Notes: a model not told the origin generated them from the letters alone. Shown: positions 1 through 13,429, counted from the first letter of the stretch. The stretch: DNA of 64,000 nucleotides from Rotaria sordida (GCA_905250125.1 CAJNOL010000274.1:100962-164961), one strand, 5' to 3'. Numbers and translations are program-made.

Positions 1-636
1 TGTTTTTTCATTATTATTCACTAAGGATGAAGTTTACTTAAGCATATAATGTAAAACAACATATGAATAAGTTGAATAAAATCTCTATTAATAACATATT
101 AATCTTAATAAACCTTATATTAATGCATATTCATCCTTAGTATAAACGATAATAAGCATCTAAATAGTACGTAGACATACAGATGTTGACGATTAAGGAA
201 AGCAATGTTTACATGGTTATAATGCATAGATATTAACAAAAAAAAATCGATTTTATATAGCTGTCTTACGTCGTATTAGACAAGTCTTTGTTTCTATTAT
301 TTTCACTATGTTCTACTGACATTTTACAGTTTAAAGCACATATAAAAGAACTTGACCATATTTTCTAATTAAATGATTTACCTGAATAGTTTAAATGTAG
401 ATTAGCCATAATTCTTTTAAATCGAGATTGATCTAAAGAAAAATTTGTTTGATTTATTAATAAAAAATTATTTATCTAATACACTTAATTTATTTCTGGA
501 ATAATAAAAATCAAAAATTAAAATTTATATGAATAATTAGAGAAAAAAGAAATCTTAATTATAAATATAATAATATCACTGTTTTGTTAATTATTTGTTT
601 TTACAAAAAAAGAAAAATATCAAAAACTGATTTAGT
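1..636. other. AT-rich 3' flank, no gene seen
   Basis: This stretch lies downstream of the minus-strand VWA gene that ends at 637. It is very AT-rich, has stops in all frames and shows no recognisable domain, RNA gene or clear inverted repeat. It probably holds the 3' UTR and polyadenylation region of that gene. Confidence 0.5.
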
Positions 637-3600
637 TTATTTATTATTATCATCATCATCATGTCGTCTAGTTGCAAAGCGATTGGTATCCGATGCATTA
701 GCTGGTTGGTTGTCTTCATCATGTTGTCCAACTGAAAAACGACCAGTACTCGATGTATTAGCTGATTGATCGTTTTCATCATCTCGTCTTGTTGCGGAAC
801 GATCAGTATTTAAGGCAATCACTGGTGGAATATCTTCGTCATCAGTATTTCGTTTAAAAGCAACACGACGCCTGCCTGATGTACCAGCTGGTTGTCCCTC
901 ATCGTCATTTCGTCTAACAGCAGAACGTCGGCTGCCTGACACAATGTCTGGTTGATCATCATTTTCATATCGTCTAGTTGCAACACGATTGGTACTCGAT
1001 GCGATAGCAGGTTGATCATCATCACGTGTTGGACTTGTTCCACGAATATAATCTGATGATATATTTTTATATCGATAGAGATCTTCTGAATGCTGATCAG
1101 AAAAATGGCTAAGATTTGATGTAGCAAAACCATAACTTCGTTTTGAAAGACCTTTTGATGTTGTTGAAGGAACAACAGCTTTACGTTCAGATGCATCTCC
1201 TTTACTTGAACCAGAGAAAAGACGTGATACTCGATCACCTATAGTACTAAGTAGAGAACCACCTGGACTTGATGGTGGTGGTGATGGTACTGCTGATGTT
1301 GATGCCAATGTTGTATGTCTTAATGCATCAGCCTTACGAGATCTTGATGTAATAACATGTGTTTGTAATTCATTACTTGCTGCATTCCAACGTCTATAAG
1401 CAAAAAAAGAATTAGCTAAAAATAAATCTTTATATATTTTAAACCTTTCATTAAATTGATCCGTTTCATAAGTTCCACGAGAGCGTACTTTTGCATTAAG
1501 ATTATCCATATAAGCTACACGTTGTTTTTGTACAACTGGTGTTGACCATTTTGAACGTGTACGTGCTGTCTCATATTCGTCTTCATCGGATATTGCTGCC
1601 CTATACAAGAAAAAACCAAAACATATTTTTCATTTGAAAATATCAAACAAATCTTGTGATTTTAATTTACATCATATCATTTGCTGTATTTCGAATATGA
1701 TTTTCTGCAATAACACTTCGAATAGCATTAACTTCAGCTATTTCACGATCTCCTGTTGCTTCTTTTAATTGTGTTAATACACGTAATGCTTTACTACCAT
1801 CAGCAGCTATATAAGTAACTTGTACTTGAAATGGTAATCGTTCTAATTGATCCAAATCAATATGATATTTTTCTTTGACTTCTAAATTATAGATAAAACA
1901 AAATTATATTAATAAGTCTATTATTAATATCTATAAAAGAAAAAAAGAACAAACCTTCTTTATTTCTAATACCAAATTCAAATGTAACTTCAGTTTGTTT
2001 TGTTACATTTCCAATATCACGTTTTATTTTGTTAAGTTTATCCTCTAAATTATCAGGATTACGAATATATAAACCACGATGAACAATTAATGTTGCTTCA
2101 ACATTTGTTGCAATAACTTTTTGTTCAAGTATTGATGCAAATTCATCACGCATATTTAATAAATCAACAATTGTTACATTACTGCCTGTACCATCAGCCT
2201 ACTCATTACAAAAAAAAACGAAACTTTTTACCAAAAAAAAGAAAAACATAATTTAAAATTTCTTCTACCATTTGACCGATCACAGGTAGTAAACAAGCAG
2301 TGCCTAAACAATTAAATAATATGATTAAAGGAAAAAAAAAATATTTCTTTAAATAAATATCTTACCTTTGATAGTGATAACGGATATACTGACACCTTTT
2401 TCTCTAGCACGTTCGGTTACTTAGAAATAAAAAATATATTTATATATTAATAAAATTATTAAAAAACAAAAGAAAACTGGATCAAATTTACATTCAGCAT
2501 AAAATTGATTTCCTTCTTCAAGAGCTTGATTTCTAATAGCCTCATCAACTTTTTCATCTTGAGCCGTTTCTAAATTGCCTAAACCTCGATTAGCCAAGCC
2601 TGAAAGAAAAAAAGACAAATTTTTTTAAAAATAATTTTCAATAGAAATAAAAAATCTATATTTCGATTTGTTCTTGTCTTACCATCAGTACAAATAACTA
2701 TTTTTGAACCTTGTCGTTTCGATGCTATATTAAGAGCAAAAACAACAGCTGGACCAAGTGCTGTTTGACCACCTTCTTCAAGATCATAAACACGCTCAGT
2801 CAGTTTTGTTTTTGTTTCTGCAACAGGTTTTAATTCATGATTTAATTCTTTTTCAGCTTCATGTAATAAATCATTTGCATTATTTAATTTATCACCACGT
2901 ATAACTAATGGTTCATCTCTTGTACCATCACCTAAAGATTTATTTCAATCAAAAATAAAAATAAAATCATTCTAAATTAATTACAATACCATAATATGTT
3001 ATTTCATGATTAAATGTAAGTAATGCTGCACGTCTTGTTGGTGTATCTTTAACAAGTTTATCTAAATTAGCATCAACAGCCATTTGTACACCTTGTAAAC
3101 GTGATACATATGTTTGATGATGTTGTCGTATCATATGTGCACCACCAAATGCTTCAGCAGCACGTTCTTGTTGTTTAAGTGCCTGAGGTAAATTAAATGT
3201 ACCTTGAACTAATGTTGTTGATGACATTGAACCACTAATATCAATTAAAAATAAAACTATAGAATCATCAACACCAGTCATATCTGAACCATGAACAACA
3301 GGTGCTGGAGAAAGTAAATATGTTGCATCTTCTTGTTTAGGTAAATCTGATTGTTCAATATCAACTATGTTTGTAATTGAACAAAACTCACAATGCCATT
3401 TAGATTCTGATTCATTTGATCGATCATTTGTAGTAGGTTCTTGTGTCTCTGTCTCAATTTTACTTAAATGAGAAGTTATTGCACCACAATCTTTACAATA
3501 GACAGGATCACCCGCATGCATTTCACCTAAAAAAAAAATAATATGATCATTTCTTTTTCTTTTTTTGTTATATTTTTTTATTACCTGGTTGAAGTAATCG

Positions 3601-3901
3601 ATTAAATTTAACACTAAGAACATTCGTATCAGGTTTACGTAAACGTTTTCGTCTATGAGAGGCTAACGTAGAACTGCCTGTAGCAGATACAATTTGTTGT
3701 TCATTTTGTTTTTCTTCTTTACTGAAAATTAATATTCAATTGATTTTATTTTAAAATTATTGAAATAATTCTTTACTTTGCTTTTGGTTTTGGTATAAAT
3801 AATGGATCACCATCATTACCAAGCGTACCATCATCATCATCAGATACGGATTCTGATTCCGAATGATCATATTTGTAAATATATTTGGATCCAAAATCCA
3901 T
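637..3901 (-). CDS. Sec23/24-type zinc finger + VWA domain protein with repeat tail
   Basis: Ten exons on the minus strand: 3777-3901, 3585-3721, 2990-3526, 2683-2931, 2492-2599, 2366-2419, 2269-2303, 1955-2198, 1671-1881, 637-1600. They sum to 2664 nt, giving 887 aa. The N-terminus is acidic. Two CxxC pairs (C98/C101 and C133/C136) form a Sec23/24-like zinc ribbon. A von Willebrand A domain follows, with the MIDAS motif DISGSMS at about 183-189 and a second MIDAS-like TDG near the end of exon 4. The last about 130 residues are degenerate tandem repeats (separate entry). Proteins with this zinc-ribbon/VWA layout are often named 'circularly permutated Ras protein 1-like', but I see no Ras G-motifs here, so I do not use that name. 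The domain suggests a cytosolic metal-dependent protein-binding scaffold; the actual function is unknown. Start chosen as the first ATG, with no in-frame coding upstream. Confidence 0.8.
655..1030 (-). repeat. Tandem repeats coding the VWA protein's C-terminal tail
   Basis: About six degenerate copies of a roughly 60-base unit. Each encodes about 20 residues with an acidic DDDxQPA-like half, a Ser/Thr-rich turn and a basic RxATRR-like half. On the + strand the repeated cores are 'tcatcatcatgtcgtctagt'-like followed by a 'gctggttg'-like segment. The copies stay in frame although they differ in sequence, so the repeat is translated and under some constraint. The alternating acidic/basic charge suggests a disordered, low-complexity tail. 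Confidence 0.75.
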
Positions 3902-4737
3902 AATTATAAATCAATATCTGAAAGAAAGTATGAAAAATATTCTTTTTCATGAATCTTTGCATTAAAATACAAACAGTAAACTATTAGTTGCAGTCATACG
4001 ATACTTTACTGTAGACAAAAAAATCTGATAAAGTACGAAATAAATATAACAACATAGAGAATTTGCTTTCTTTTTCTTCCTAGACAATAGTAAAAAAAGT
4101 AATGCACATCGTTAGAAAGAGAAATGGCGTCCGTTTTTCTCCTTCGTTCTTCTTAGCAACCGAACATGCAATGCTGAGAAGGAAGTAAAGTCAATACGAA
4201 ATCATTCAAAAATAACAGAATGAAATCTAAAACAAAAAAGAAAACAATACAATTTTGATTAAACTGTATATTAGTAAAAACTTTTTCTTAGAAATTTACT
4301 TTGGTACGATCAATAAATATGAAGCAATGAACGCTAATAGTGCACGTCTCCATTTGAAAATAATGGTTTATAACGCGTCAGTTTTAATCTCACTTATTCA
4401 TAAGACAGAGTATTTTTATGCATCTTGTTGTTTTACTTAGTGGCAAAAACATTATTTCAATTCACGGTGAACTCATGACGGATTGAGCTCACTCTATCTC
4501 AACTCTGGGCTTCACCACTAGTTTTATTCCCATAAAATGTTTTCTTTTCCGTTATGTTTATCATTCTGATTGACTATGTCGATAGAAATGCGTTTAGTGA
4601 ACAGAAGAAATCGTATAATTAACGAACATTACGATGTAAAATAAAATGAACTAGTTTTATAATCAGAATTTAGTAAAATATAGGATATGTATTATATTTT
4701 ATAATTAATCAATATTGATTAGATTTGCATAGCTAAT
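3902..4737. promoter_or_regulatory. 5' flank of the VWA gene; no gene seen
   Basis: AT-rich spacer upstream of the minus-strand VWA gene, which should hold its promoter. There is a 61-codon open frame at 4255-4440 on the + strand, but it has no intron context, no domain and ordinary AT-rich composition, so I treat it as chance. No clear TATA box or initiator could be assigned. Confidence 0.4.
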
Positions 4738-5300
4738 GAGGAGATCTCTCAAGGTGTCAAATCGCATTTCAACAGAAACGAGGTTCATTTGATGAAAAAT
4801 AGAAAAGTCTCGAATGATTTGCTTTCCCGGGTCTTCATTCTTGAAATATCGAAATTTTACTGAGTTTTTAAACGAGAAGCTATAGTCCCACTCAAGTTCG
4901 TGGAAAATCGACTTTCGACTTCAAATTTTTCATGAACAAATTTCTCAGTGAGATTAATTGATTCTACAAGTTTTAGCTTTTCTAGTATTTCCTCTCTGAA
5001 GATGTAAATATGTGAACAAAATTTGTTTTTACACATAAGAGAATTTCGAATATTGAAGAGGAGATGCTAGAAAAATGACAACTTATCCAAGGAATTAATT
5101 TCATTAAGAACTTTATTCGTGCAAAGTTTGAAGTCGAAAATCAATTTTCCACATGATTTGAATAGGACCACAGCTTTTTGTTGAAGAATCCATCTCGAGA
5201 ACAAAGGTTCGGAAAATCAAACCATTCTAGACTTTTCTATTATTCATCAAATAAACAATGTCTTGATCGAAATCAATTTGATATCTGGCGAGGTTTTCTC
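4738..5300. mobile_element. Long inverted-repeat (foldback/MITE-like) element
   Basis: The two halves are imperfect inverted repeats of each other, with arms of about 250 bases. For example 'aaaatagaaaagtct' near 4800 pairs with 'agacttttctatt' near 5235, and 'gaaaatcgactttcgacttc' near 4905 pairs with 'gaagtcgaaaatcaattttc' near 5130. There is no coding capacity. This is the structure of a non-autonomous foldback DNA element. The rest of the spacer to 5891 is AT-rich with several poly(A)/poly(T) runs and nothing else recognised. Confidence 0.65.
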
Positions 5301-5891
5301 ATCGGTTAAATTCTATGACAAACTCAAAATTTTTGTTAATAATCCTTGTCGAAATAAACCTTTATGATCTTCTATCAACTAATTTCCTGTATTGGTCTGA
5401 TCACAAAAAAAAAACTTCGACAATTCAATTATGATGTCTTAGATTCTTTTTTTTTAAATGTATCTAGAAAAATAAATCATTTTCTATTTCTAAAAGATTA
5501 AAATGTTGATCATTTAATATTGAGATAAGTTCTTATGTAGTTATTCTCAATCAACAATATCAGCGAAGAATTTTTTATCTTCAAAATTCAGCGAAAAAAA
5601 AAACAAACAAATAGATATTATAATAAAAAATTTTCTAACTATTCTTGTCTTTGAAATTCATAAGTATCGTCTCAAGTGATTTGTATTCCTATTTTTTTAC
5701 TGTATGAAAACGAGAAGTGGCAAGGATAATAAACAAACAAAAAAAAAAAAATAATGACTTTAAAAATGCTACAAGGCTCAAACACAAACATATATAGTTG
5801 AAAAAAAATAGAAAGTATAGAGTTGAAACACCAAAAAAAAAGGAACAAAATCTAAAGAAATATTAAGACAAGATGTTCGTTTATAGATAAA

Positions 5892-8800
5892 TTATTCACT
5901 TGTTGTTATTATTGAATTCGATGATAAATATTGTTTTGAAAATTCCTTTAATTCATTATCAATATCATCTCCTTGTTTTCGTAATTTTTTTCCTTTATCA
6001 ATATATTTTAATAATTGATCAACTTCTTTTCTTAATAGTTTCATATTATCTGTTAATTCATCTTTTTCTATATCAACATAACGTAGTGTTTGAGCGAAAT
6101 ACATTGATAATTCTTGTTGTACTTGTGCACTTGCATTACCTGATGTCATATCAACAATTAATTTCATTTTTGATGATGCATAATCAGCATATTGACGTTT
6201 AAATGCGCGTTCTTGCGCTGTTTTTGTCCACATTAATCGTTCATATAAATATAAACTACCATAAATACCAGCGACAACACCTAAAACTTTCCAACCAACA
6301 CTACGCCATATTAATGCGCAACCACCTAATGCAACTAAACCTGATTTTGATGTTAATGCTGATATATTATTTGCTGTTGTTAATAAATCATTTGTTGAAT
6401 TAAGTAATGATGTTGATGATGTTAATTCATTTATATGTTTTGGTCCTGTTAGAGATTCTTTCTGATTTTGAACAAAACGTTGCCATAAACATGTAAAACC
6501 TAATGAAAATTTAAATTGTATATCTTCACGAAAATCTGAACATAAATTTGAACAATCCAAACGATATGAAACAGCAAAATCTGAGCGAGGCACTATTGAA
6601 TCAACAAGCATTTTACGTTCATTATTTGATAAAACAGATTTAACACGTTCTTTTATTTCACGATGAACACTACTTAATGATGCATATAAAGCTGTATTAA
6701 GACGATTTTGTAAATTAGAACCAAGTCGATCTTCAACCCAACGATGTAAATCTCGTTTATAAAGTGGAATTTGTTCGGCATCGGATGAAAATGGACGATC
6801 GAATTCTTCAATTAATGTATATAGACTAGAAAATAAATATTAAATTATTCTTCTTAAAGAAAACAAAAATGAAATATTTTGCATGTAAAAGTGCTCATGT
6901 TTTAATATATATTTAATCATAAAAACAAATATATATTTTTTTTGTATGAAAGACAATCTTACAAAATTCTTCTATGAACATATTTAATGAACAAGGATAC
7001 TTGTCTTTTGAAACTATATATACATGTAGAAATAGGTTTTTTTGTTATTGATACAAAAAATAAATATCAGATTCTTCTATGTGAATACTTTTTAATATAC
7101 AAGCATGTTTCAGATGAATCTTATGTTTTGAATCATTATCAAACATTATTAATATTTGTAGCCAATTCCTATATGGATATCAGAAATATGTAATCAAAGA
7201 AATTGAATCTATAGAACTATGAATTGATGCTTCCCATTCCCAAATAGAAAACTCATTTGACTTGATTTGCTCAGCTCTCATATTGGCTGAATGAAAATAG
7301 ATTATCTCTCTCAGAATTTGTGTAACATTTCAAACATATATATAAAAGAAAGGTTTCTAATTGGCTTTTTTTATTTTGATATTTTCTCTATTACATGAAG
7401 CCTTGTAAGTATAAATAAATAGTTCGATGCTTTCTATTTAACCCTTTTTGTATTTTTTTTGTAATATCAACGTATAAGATGGTACGTTTATAGTTTGACA
7501 TTTATATATAGCAGTTTGAAGCTAATGAATTTTTTTTTTGATTTCTTCAATCAATCCAACAGATCAGCGACTACCTACTAGTAACGATACACCAATTCCT
7601 AGAACATGATATCAAAGATGACATTTGCTCCTTATTAAGAATGTATGTCTCTATGGATTGTTTATATCAATTATGATTGCTCTATCCGAAGTTGTAGGCG
7701 AAACTTATGACATACAAAATGAAGGTTTTGGAATTGATGGAAAATTCACATTTTTTAGTATTTTTCGGCCAATTCCGAAGCTTTTGTTTTATATCTCATG
7801 AGTTCCGACCAGGAATCCCGATTAAGAGGGAAGAGCGGGAAGCGGCTTTCCTCCTTTCAAAATTTCAGACTTTCTGCCATAATTTTTGATAATACTTTCT
7901 GCGAAAATTTTAAAGGTCAGTTCAGCAGAAAGCTCCTGCATTTACTGGAATAAAATTAAATCAAAGATGCTTTCTGCCAAATTTCTCGCAGAAAGTAGAC
8001 TCTATTTCTGCCAAATTTCTCGCTGAACGTCGACTATTTCTGCCAAATTTCTCACAGAAAATCGACTCTATTTCTGCCAAATTTCTCACAGAAAGTCGAT
8101 ATTATTTCTGTCAAATTTCTTGCAGAAAATCGATGTTGTTTCTGCGAAATTTCTCGGAGAAAGTCAACTTTCTTTGCAAAAACACCACACTTTCTGCCAA
8201 ATTATTAGCCCCTCTCCTCTCCCCCCTCCGCTTCCAAAAACAATCGTGAATCCTGATTCCGATTACAGATTTGGATGGAGCATAAAAACACCGATCATGA
8301 TTGATATAAACAATCCACAGGAACTACATTCTTAATAACAATAAGAACGTGATCTTTGATATCATGTTCTAGGAATTGGTACATCTCTACCTACCAAGAG
8401 CTAATAGCATACTCTACAAGTTTATCCAGATAGTAAACAGTAACTTAGTTAATTGAAGAAAAGAAAAAATATACAACTATTCTTTTGTATCAATTGTTAT
8501 TCATCCTAAATTTTCAAACATGTTTTATAATTAATTCAAATCACGAATATAAGAATATGTCATGACATTCAACAATAAAAAACAAATCATAATGTCGTAT
8601 CATTTTCTCATTTTGTTTTTAAGTAAAAGAAAAGTTCTGTATATTTGATTCATTTTTTTTTTGTTATTCTGTTAGATAAACATACCGTTTAATTTCATCA
8701 TTCAATGTTTGTGCAACTCTTTTATAAACATCTTCAGATATATGTCGAATTTTTTCTTTCGCCGATTCAGTCATTGAACGTAATTCATGTTCAAGTAAAT

Positions 8801-11800
8801 TATTTTTTTCATCCATTTGAGTTAAGTTTTGAACAAGTTCTTGTTTTAATGTTTGAGATTTATTTGCTATATTAGCTGTTGTGTCACGTAATAGGGCTAT
8901 AATTTCTTTGCCTCGATTTGTATGTTGTTGGAATTTAGTTTGAACAGCAGTTTTTGAAATACATTCTTCAAATTCATGTTCAAATTTAGTAAATTCATCG
9001 AGACGTTCTTTATAGCCTAAATAATAATAAAAAAAGAAACAATTAATTTCATATTTAATTTAAATAATTTTACCTTCATTAAAACCAGTTCTTGGTGAAG
9101 CTGTTGGATCTTTATTTCGACTTAATAAAGCTTCACGTGCAGAAATAAAAAACATTCGATGTTCGGAAGCTTCTTTTCGATCACATAGATGTAATTCATC
9201 ACATAAAAATTCTAATCCACGATCAAGATGTTGTTGTTTTACCTAGGAAAGGAAAAAAGTAGAACCCATAAAATAAACATTTCAAATTTAGAAAAAAAAA
9301 GAACTATTCTTACAGATTCAACTTCGTCTGGTTCATATGCAGTTGCATCCCATCGATTCATTAAAATAAAAATGTTCGGATTTGATAAACGTTGTGCAAC
9401 ATTATGTAGAAATTTTTTCTCCTAAATTTCATTGATTTTCTTTCATTCAGGTTAATTTAATTCTATTTAAACTTACAGCAACTGTAATTGTTGCTTCAGC
9501 TGATACAACAAGCACAAATACATCAGCATCTAAACAATGATCTTCAATCCATTGATCAAGATTGGCTGATACATCAATGCCCGGACTAGAAAAAAAAAAT
9601 AAACAAATTAAATTTAAACAAATAAAAAGTTTTATTCTACCTGTCAACAAGAACAACATCATCTCGAATAAGACGACATTTTTCTTTTGGCCATAAAATT
9701 TTTACAAGAGAATCTGAATCCAATTTTTCTCTTGAGAGAGCACTGCCGACATTACCCAAACTCTAAAAGAAAAATATTTCGTATATATTATATCAGTTAA
9801 TATCATCAAATTAACAAAGCTGATCAGAAATGTAATAAACACAATGATATTTTATCGATTTCATTTTTATAATTATTTATTTGAAACGTTTCATAATAAA
9901 CTGTTCTTATGATAAGTCAATTTATATTTAGCATAAGTAATATCAGGACTAACTGAAAGCGCTCAAATACAAATATTTTTCTTAGGTAGTCTCTCGTTTT
10001 GGTTCTATTCGATGATCTCTCACTTTGGTTTGTTTCGACTGATTCTTATCTTAGCCATGATTCATCAAATCAAAAGGAAATGATAAGTCTTCACTTATAT
10101 TCATGATTAGTCATTTAAAGGATTCATTCTCGAATGATCATTGGTTGCGTAGAATCCATATGATCATCCGACTTAAACTAAATGATATGTCACCGATTAT
10201 TGTTGAGATACATATAGTGAACACGAAAAGTGAGCAACAAGTAACATGCACTTCACGAGTGCATCTCTGAATGCACTATTACTTAATTATCAAGATTTAT
10301 AATTAGCAATTTAATGTGGCAAAGCCGTAAAAATAAATAACTTAATTTTTTTTCATTATATATCTAGCGTTTTATACTATTCTTGTTATTCTTTATTCTA
10401 CAAGTTATACTATACTATTTTTTAAATATAATTATAAATTATTTTAATTGATAATATTAGAACCAAACTGAGAGATCATCAAATGAGATCGAAACAGGAT
10501 GGGATCGATACGGAGATAAACCATTTTACTTTTTCATTCTGTATACAATCTAATTAGCCCGATTTTATCTATTTTAAATTTTTTATTGAGTATATATTTA
10601 GACTAACTATGTAAACAAGGATTTACAAAACATGTCAAATACATAAACAAGATGATCAGATCGATGTCGATCATTGTATTGTTCAATATATGAAATTATT
10701 CTATCCTAAAAGTTATTTTATATATATATATATATTACAGAGAAAAATAAAGCCTTAAAACAATTTAAAGTTCTCCGTAATAATAAAAATCACACCGATA
10801 TTTCTATTTTGAGGTATTTTATATTACTATATTGTCTTTCAAAAATATCATGTTTTACAGGGAATCGAGTTGATAGAGAATTGACCAAATTATGCACTTT
10901 TAGAATCTGTGGAAGTCACTAAGTATTTGTATTTTGTACAAAACTTAACATATGCCACTTCGCATCACCAGTAGTTTTCAAGACCTATTGTTCAGAATAA
11001 TTTTAAATTTTATTAGAAATGCTAGGGTTCATTTTAATATAAACTGCAAAGAATGAAGATGAAAATGAAAAGGAAGATCTATCTGAAGATAAAGGCTAAC
11101 TCATTTGAACCATAGTTCTTTTCTGATACAGTTAGAATATTTTATATACTATTTAAAAATAAATTTAATAGTTTTGAATAAATCCGAATAAATTAAATTC
11201 CAATAGCATCGTGAATATAGAACATAATATCATATTATCGTTTATTTTAATTTTTCTTAACAAGAAATAGAAATAATGATATATATTTATTGTTATTACT
11301 TCTGTAATCTATTCATAAATTAGAAATCATCATACAAAACTCCATCTACTTACGGTAACACTTTTTGGTTCATCTGATCCCGGTGTAAGGACATATGGTT
11401 CAGCTTTATCTGTTCCTTCAATCTAAACAGAAAAAAAAATGAGATCAATATTTCATTCAAATATATCTTTCAATTCATTATACTTGAAGAAAACAATTTG
11501 TTGTATGTCCCATACCAACTGGTAATATTCTTTCGCGTAACATAGCATTGACAGTTGTACTTTTACCATTACTTGTTCTAAATCATAGAATTTAACGAAA
11601 TTAAAAAGAAAAAGAAAAATTTGAATTAATTAACCTTCCAAAAAAGACAACTTTCATATGATCACGTGATATAACAGACAAGATACGATTAACTTTGTCT
11701 TTTAATTGTTGAATATTTTTATGTTTATCATCGGCTATTAAATTTCGATCAGATTTGCTCACTTCTATTAAAATACAAAAATTTTTTTTTTCGAAATAAA

Positions 11801-12050
11801 ATGAAATAAAGTAAACAGACCATCTAAATATTTATTTGAATCATTAACATATGATGCTATGTTTTTAAATATTCCAGTTATTGTTGTTTTAGCATGAGTA
11901 AATAATTTTAATGGTGAATGATCATCTTAATTAAAAGAAATATTTATAAATTCATATATTTTATCAATTTTATTTTTACTAATTACTTTCACTGTTTTGA
12001 CGAACAGGTCCAAGTGATGTCGGCTTTTCATGAATAATACTTCCTGACAT
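5892..12050 (-). CDS. MFN: Mitofusin (outer mitochondrial membrane fusion GTPase)
   Basis: Eleven exons: 11987-12050, 11821-11925, 11635-11764, 11484-11577, 11354-11422, 9641-9762, 9477-9585, 9314-9421, 9074-9242, 8686-9016, 5892-6825. Total 2235 nt, 744 aa, the usual mitofusin length (about 740-760). The GTPase motifs are in order: P-loop [10 protein letters not shown] (about residue 100), DSPG (about 196) and NRWDA (about 250). Downstream come KEASEHR...SAREALLSR, heptad repeat 1, a bipartite transmembrane hairpin at about 596-627 split by a short polar turn, and a C-terminal coiled coil (HR2, about 670-735). The family tethers and fuses outer mitochondrial membranes by GTP-driven dimerisation. 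Two introns are large (6826-8685 and 9763-11353) and carry repeats; the others are about 45-70 bases. The gene is head-to-head with TMEM237. All key residues are present and no break is seen. Confidence 0.95.
7571..8394. mobile_element. Inverted-repeat element in a mitofusin intron, with flanking 8-bp duplicates
   Basis: Terminal inverted repeats of about 100 bases: 'accaattcctagaacatgat' at about 7591 pairs with 'atcatgttctaggaattggt' at 8361-8380, and 'atggattgtttatatcaa' at about 7653 pairs with 'ttgatataaacaatcca' near 8300. The octamer 'ctacctac' occurs at 7571-7578 and again in direct orientation at 8387-8394, just outside the repeats, as expected for an 8-bp target-site duplication (hAT-like). 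Internal open frames are short and there is no transposase, so this is a non-autonomous element sitting in the 1.86-kb intron. Confidence 0.65.
7971..8171. repeat. Six-copy minisatellite inside the intronic element
   Basis: Six tandem units of about 34 bases, each starting 'tttctgccaaatttctc' and ending 'gcagaaagtcgac'-like. Every unit contains its own small inverted repeat (tttctgc...gcagaaa), so each copy could form a hairpin. Units differ by a few bases. Partial copies extend on both sides (about 7890-7970 and near 8190). Confidence 0.8.
9763..11353. other. Large mitofusin intron; faint inverted repeat, otherwise empty
   Basis: This 1.59-kb intron contains no coding signal. A weak inverted pair is visible: 'gatgatctctcactttggtt' at about 10012 against 'aaccaaactgagagatcatc' at about 10463. 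It may be the remains of another element covering about 9990-10510, but I cannot define ends. A TA microsatellite lies near 10720-10740. Confidence 0.4.
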
Positions 12051-13429
12051 AATTATTTTTCTAAAATAAGAAAAGTCGAATTAATAATAATATATTCATT
12101 TTTGTTTTCTACTTGTCTAAACTGTGAATATCTAAAGAAAAAAGATCGACTGTCGATAAAAATAGTAAATCAAACATTTAGAAAGAAAAAAAATATTAAA
12201 TTATAGCGGGAAAGAAAAAGAGTCAATGGGAAATTTTGTACAAAAAAAAATCAATGATGTTTAGTTTTTAATAAATAATAAAATTTAAAGATTTCTTCGA
12301 AAAGTTTAAAACAAAACTTTTTCACAAAATGATTATTCTTTAGTGTGAAAAAGTAAAGAACATGTCGTGAAATGTACTAGATGACTCACCCTTCTTCTTT
12401 AAAAACGAACAAAAAATTTATTTACTATTCTTATGATAATATACTGTTTCCAATGGAAATCTAAAACAAAATGTATTCATATACTATACTTATAAAAAGA
12501 ATGTGTTATGTTTACACATTCTTTTCACTAACAAAGTCTAAGAAAAAAACAAAAGTCTTACAATCTTAAAAATCAAAAATTATGATCGTTGTTTTTTTCT
12601 TTAATGAAAAATTAAAAAAAAAGACACTTAGCAAGCTATTAAACAGTAAATCTATGTGCTAAACTTATAATCTGACGTACTTACAAGAAAATAAATACCA
12701 GAGATGGGATCAATTCGTAATTGTTTAGAATAAAACGGACTTAGATATATAAAAAGTTCTAACCGAGTCGATCCTAGCTCTGATACACATTAGTTTATGT
12801 AACGTAGTTAAACTTATTTTTTCATGTGCTTTACAGGAGCAGATATTAAAATGTGTTCATATCACATGATTTCATTGCTCAAGAATTTCATGTGCATGAG
12901 AAAAATAAATTCTACTAAAACAGTGATTAAAATTAATAAATACATTTTTCTGAGTCGAACTTTTATTAGCGAAAAAGAAGTTCGATCAGGAAAGTGATTG
13001 ATACTCATGAGTACATTTGTTTTTGCGTAGAATTATTTTTGATTCATACACATATTTCGAGAAGCGTCCATATCACATGACTTTTTTTGCACATGAACTT
13101 TATGTTCATGAGAGAAAAAAATTCGACTAGGCAACATAGTACACTCTGTTTTTTCTGATTAACACGTGAAACAGTGTATATTTCAGATGTAGCAGGTGTT
13201 CTGTCTATATTAATTCTGTTTGTTACAAGTTCTATCAGAAGTATTATTCAAATGCACTCATTCATTCATTAAATATCTTCACCAATGAAAATCTTCAATT
13301 TCCTCTACAATGCAAACCTACAACTACGCAAATAAAAGAAAAAAAAACGAAATGTATCACCAATAATTTTTTATTTGATTTCAATCATCCAATCAGAAAA
13401 ATAATCATTCAGAGGCCGCTATTGTATAT
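12051..13429. promoter_or_regulatory. Divergent spacer between mitofusin and TMEM237
   Basis: The 1.38-kb gap separates two genes transcribed away from each other, so both promoters should lie here. The sequence is AT-rich. No TATA box, CpG cluster or RNA gene could be assigned with confidence, and no open frame of note occurs. A short direct repeat of 'catatcacatgatttcattg'-type sequence near 12858 and 13070 is the only local structure seen. Confidence 0.4.

Noticed and set aside
819..1238. 139-residue minus-strand frame
   Set aside because: Shadow of the VWA gene's tandem-repeat exon in another frame. The splice-consistent frame is 637-1600.
637..3901. Naming the first gene a circularly permuted Ras protein
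   Set aside because: The zinc-ribbon plus VWA layout recalls proteins carrying that database name, but no Ras GTP-binding motifs are visible in the 887 residues.
7971..8171. CRISPR-like array
   Set aside because: The unit is tandem without unique spacers and lies in a eukaryotic intron inside an inverted-repeat element, so it is a minisatellite.
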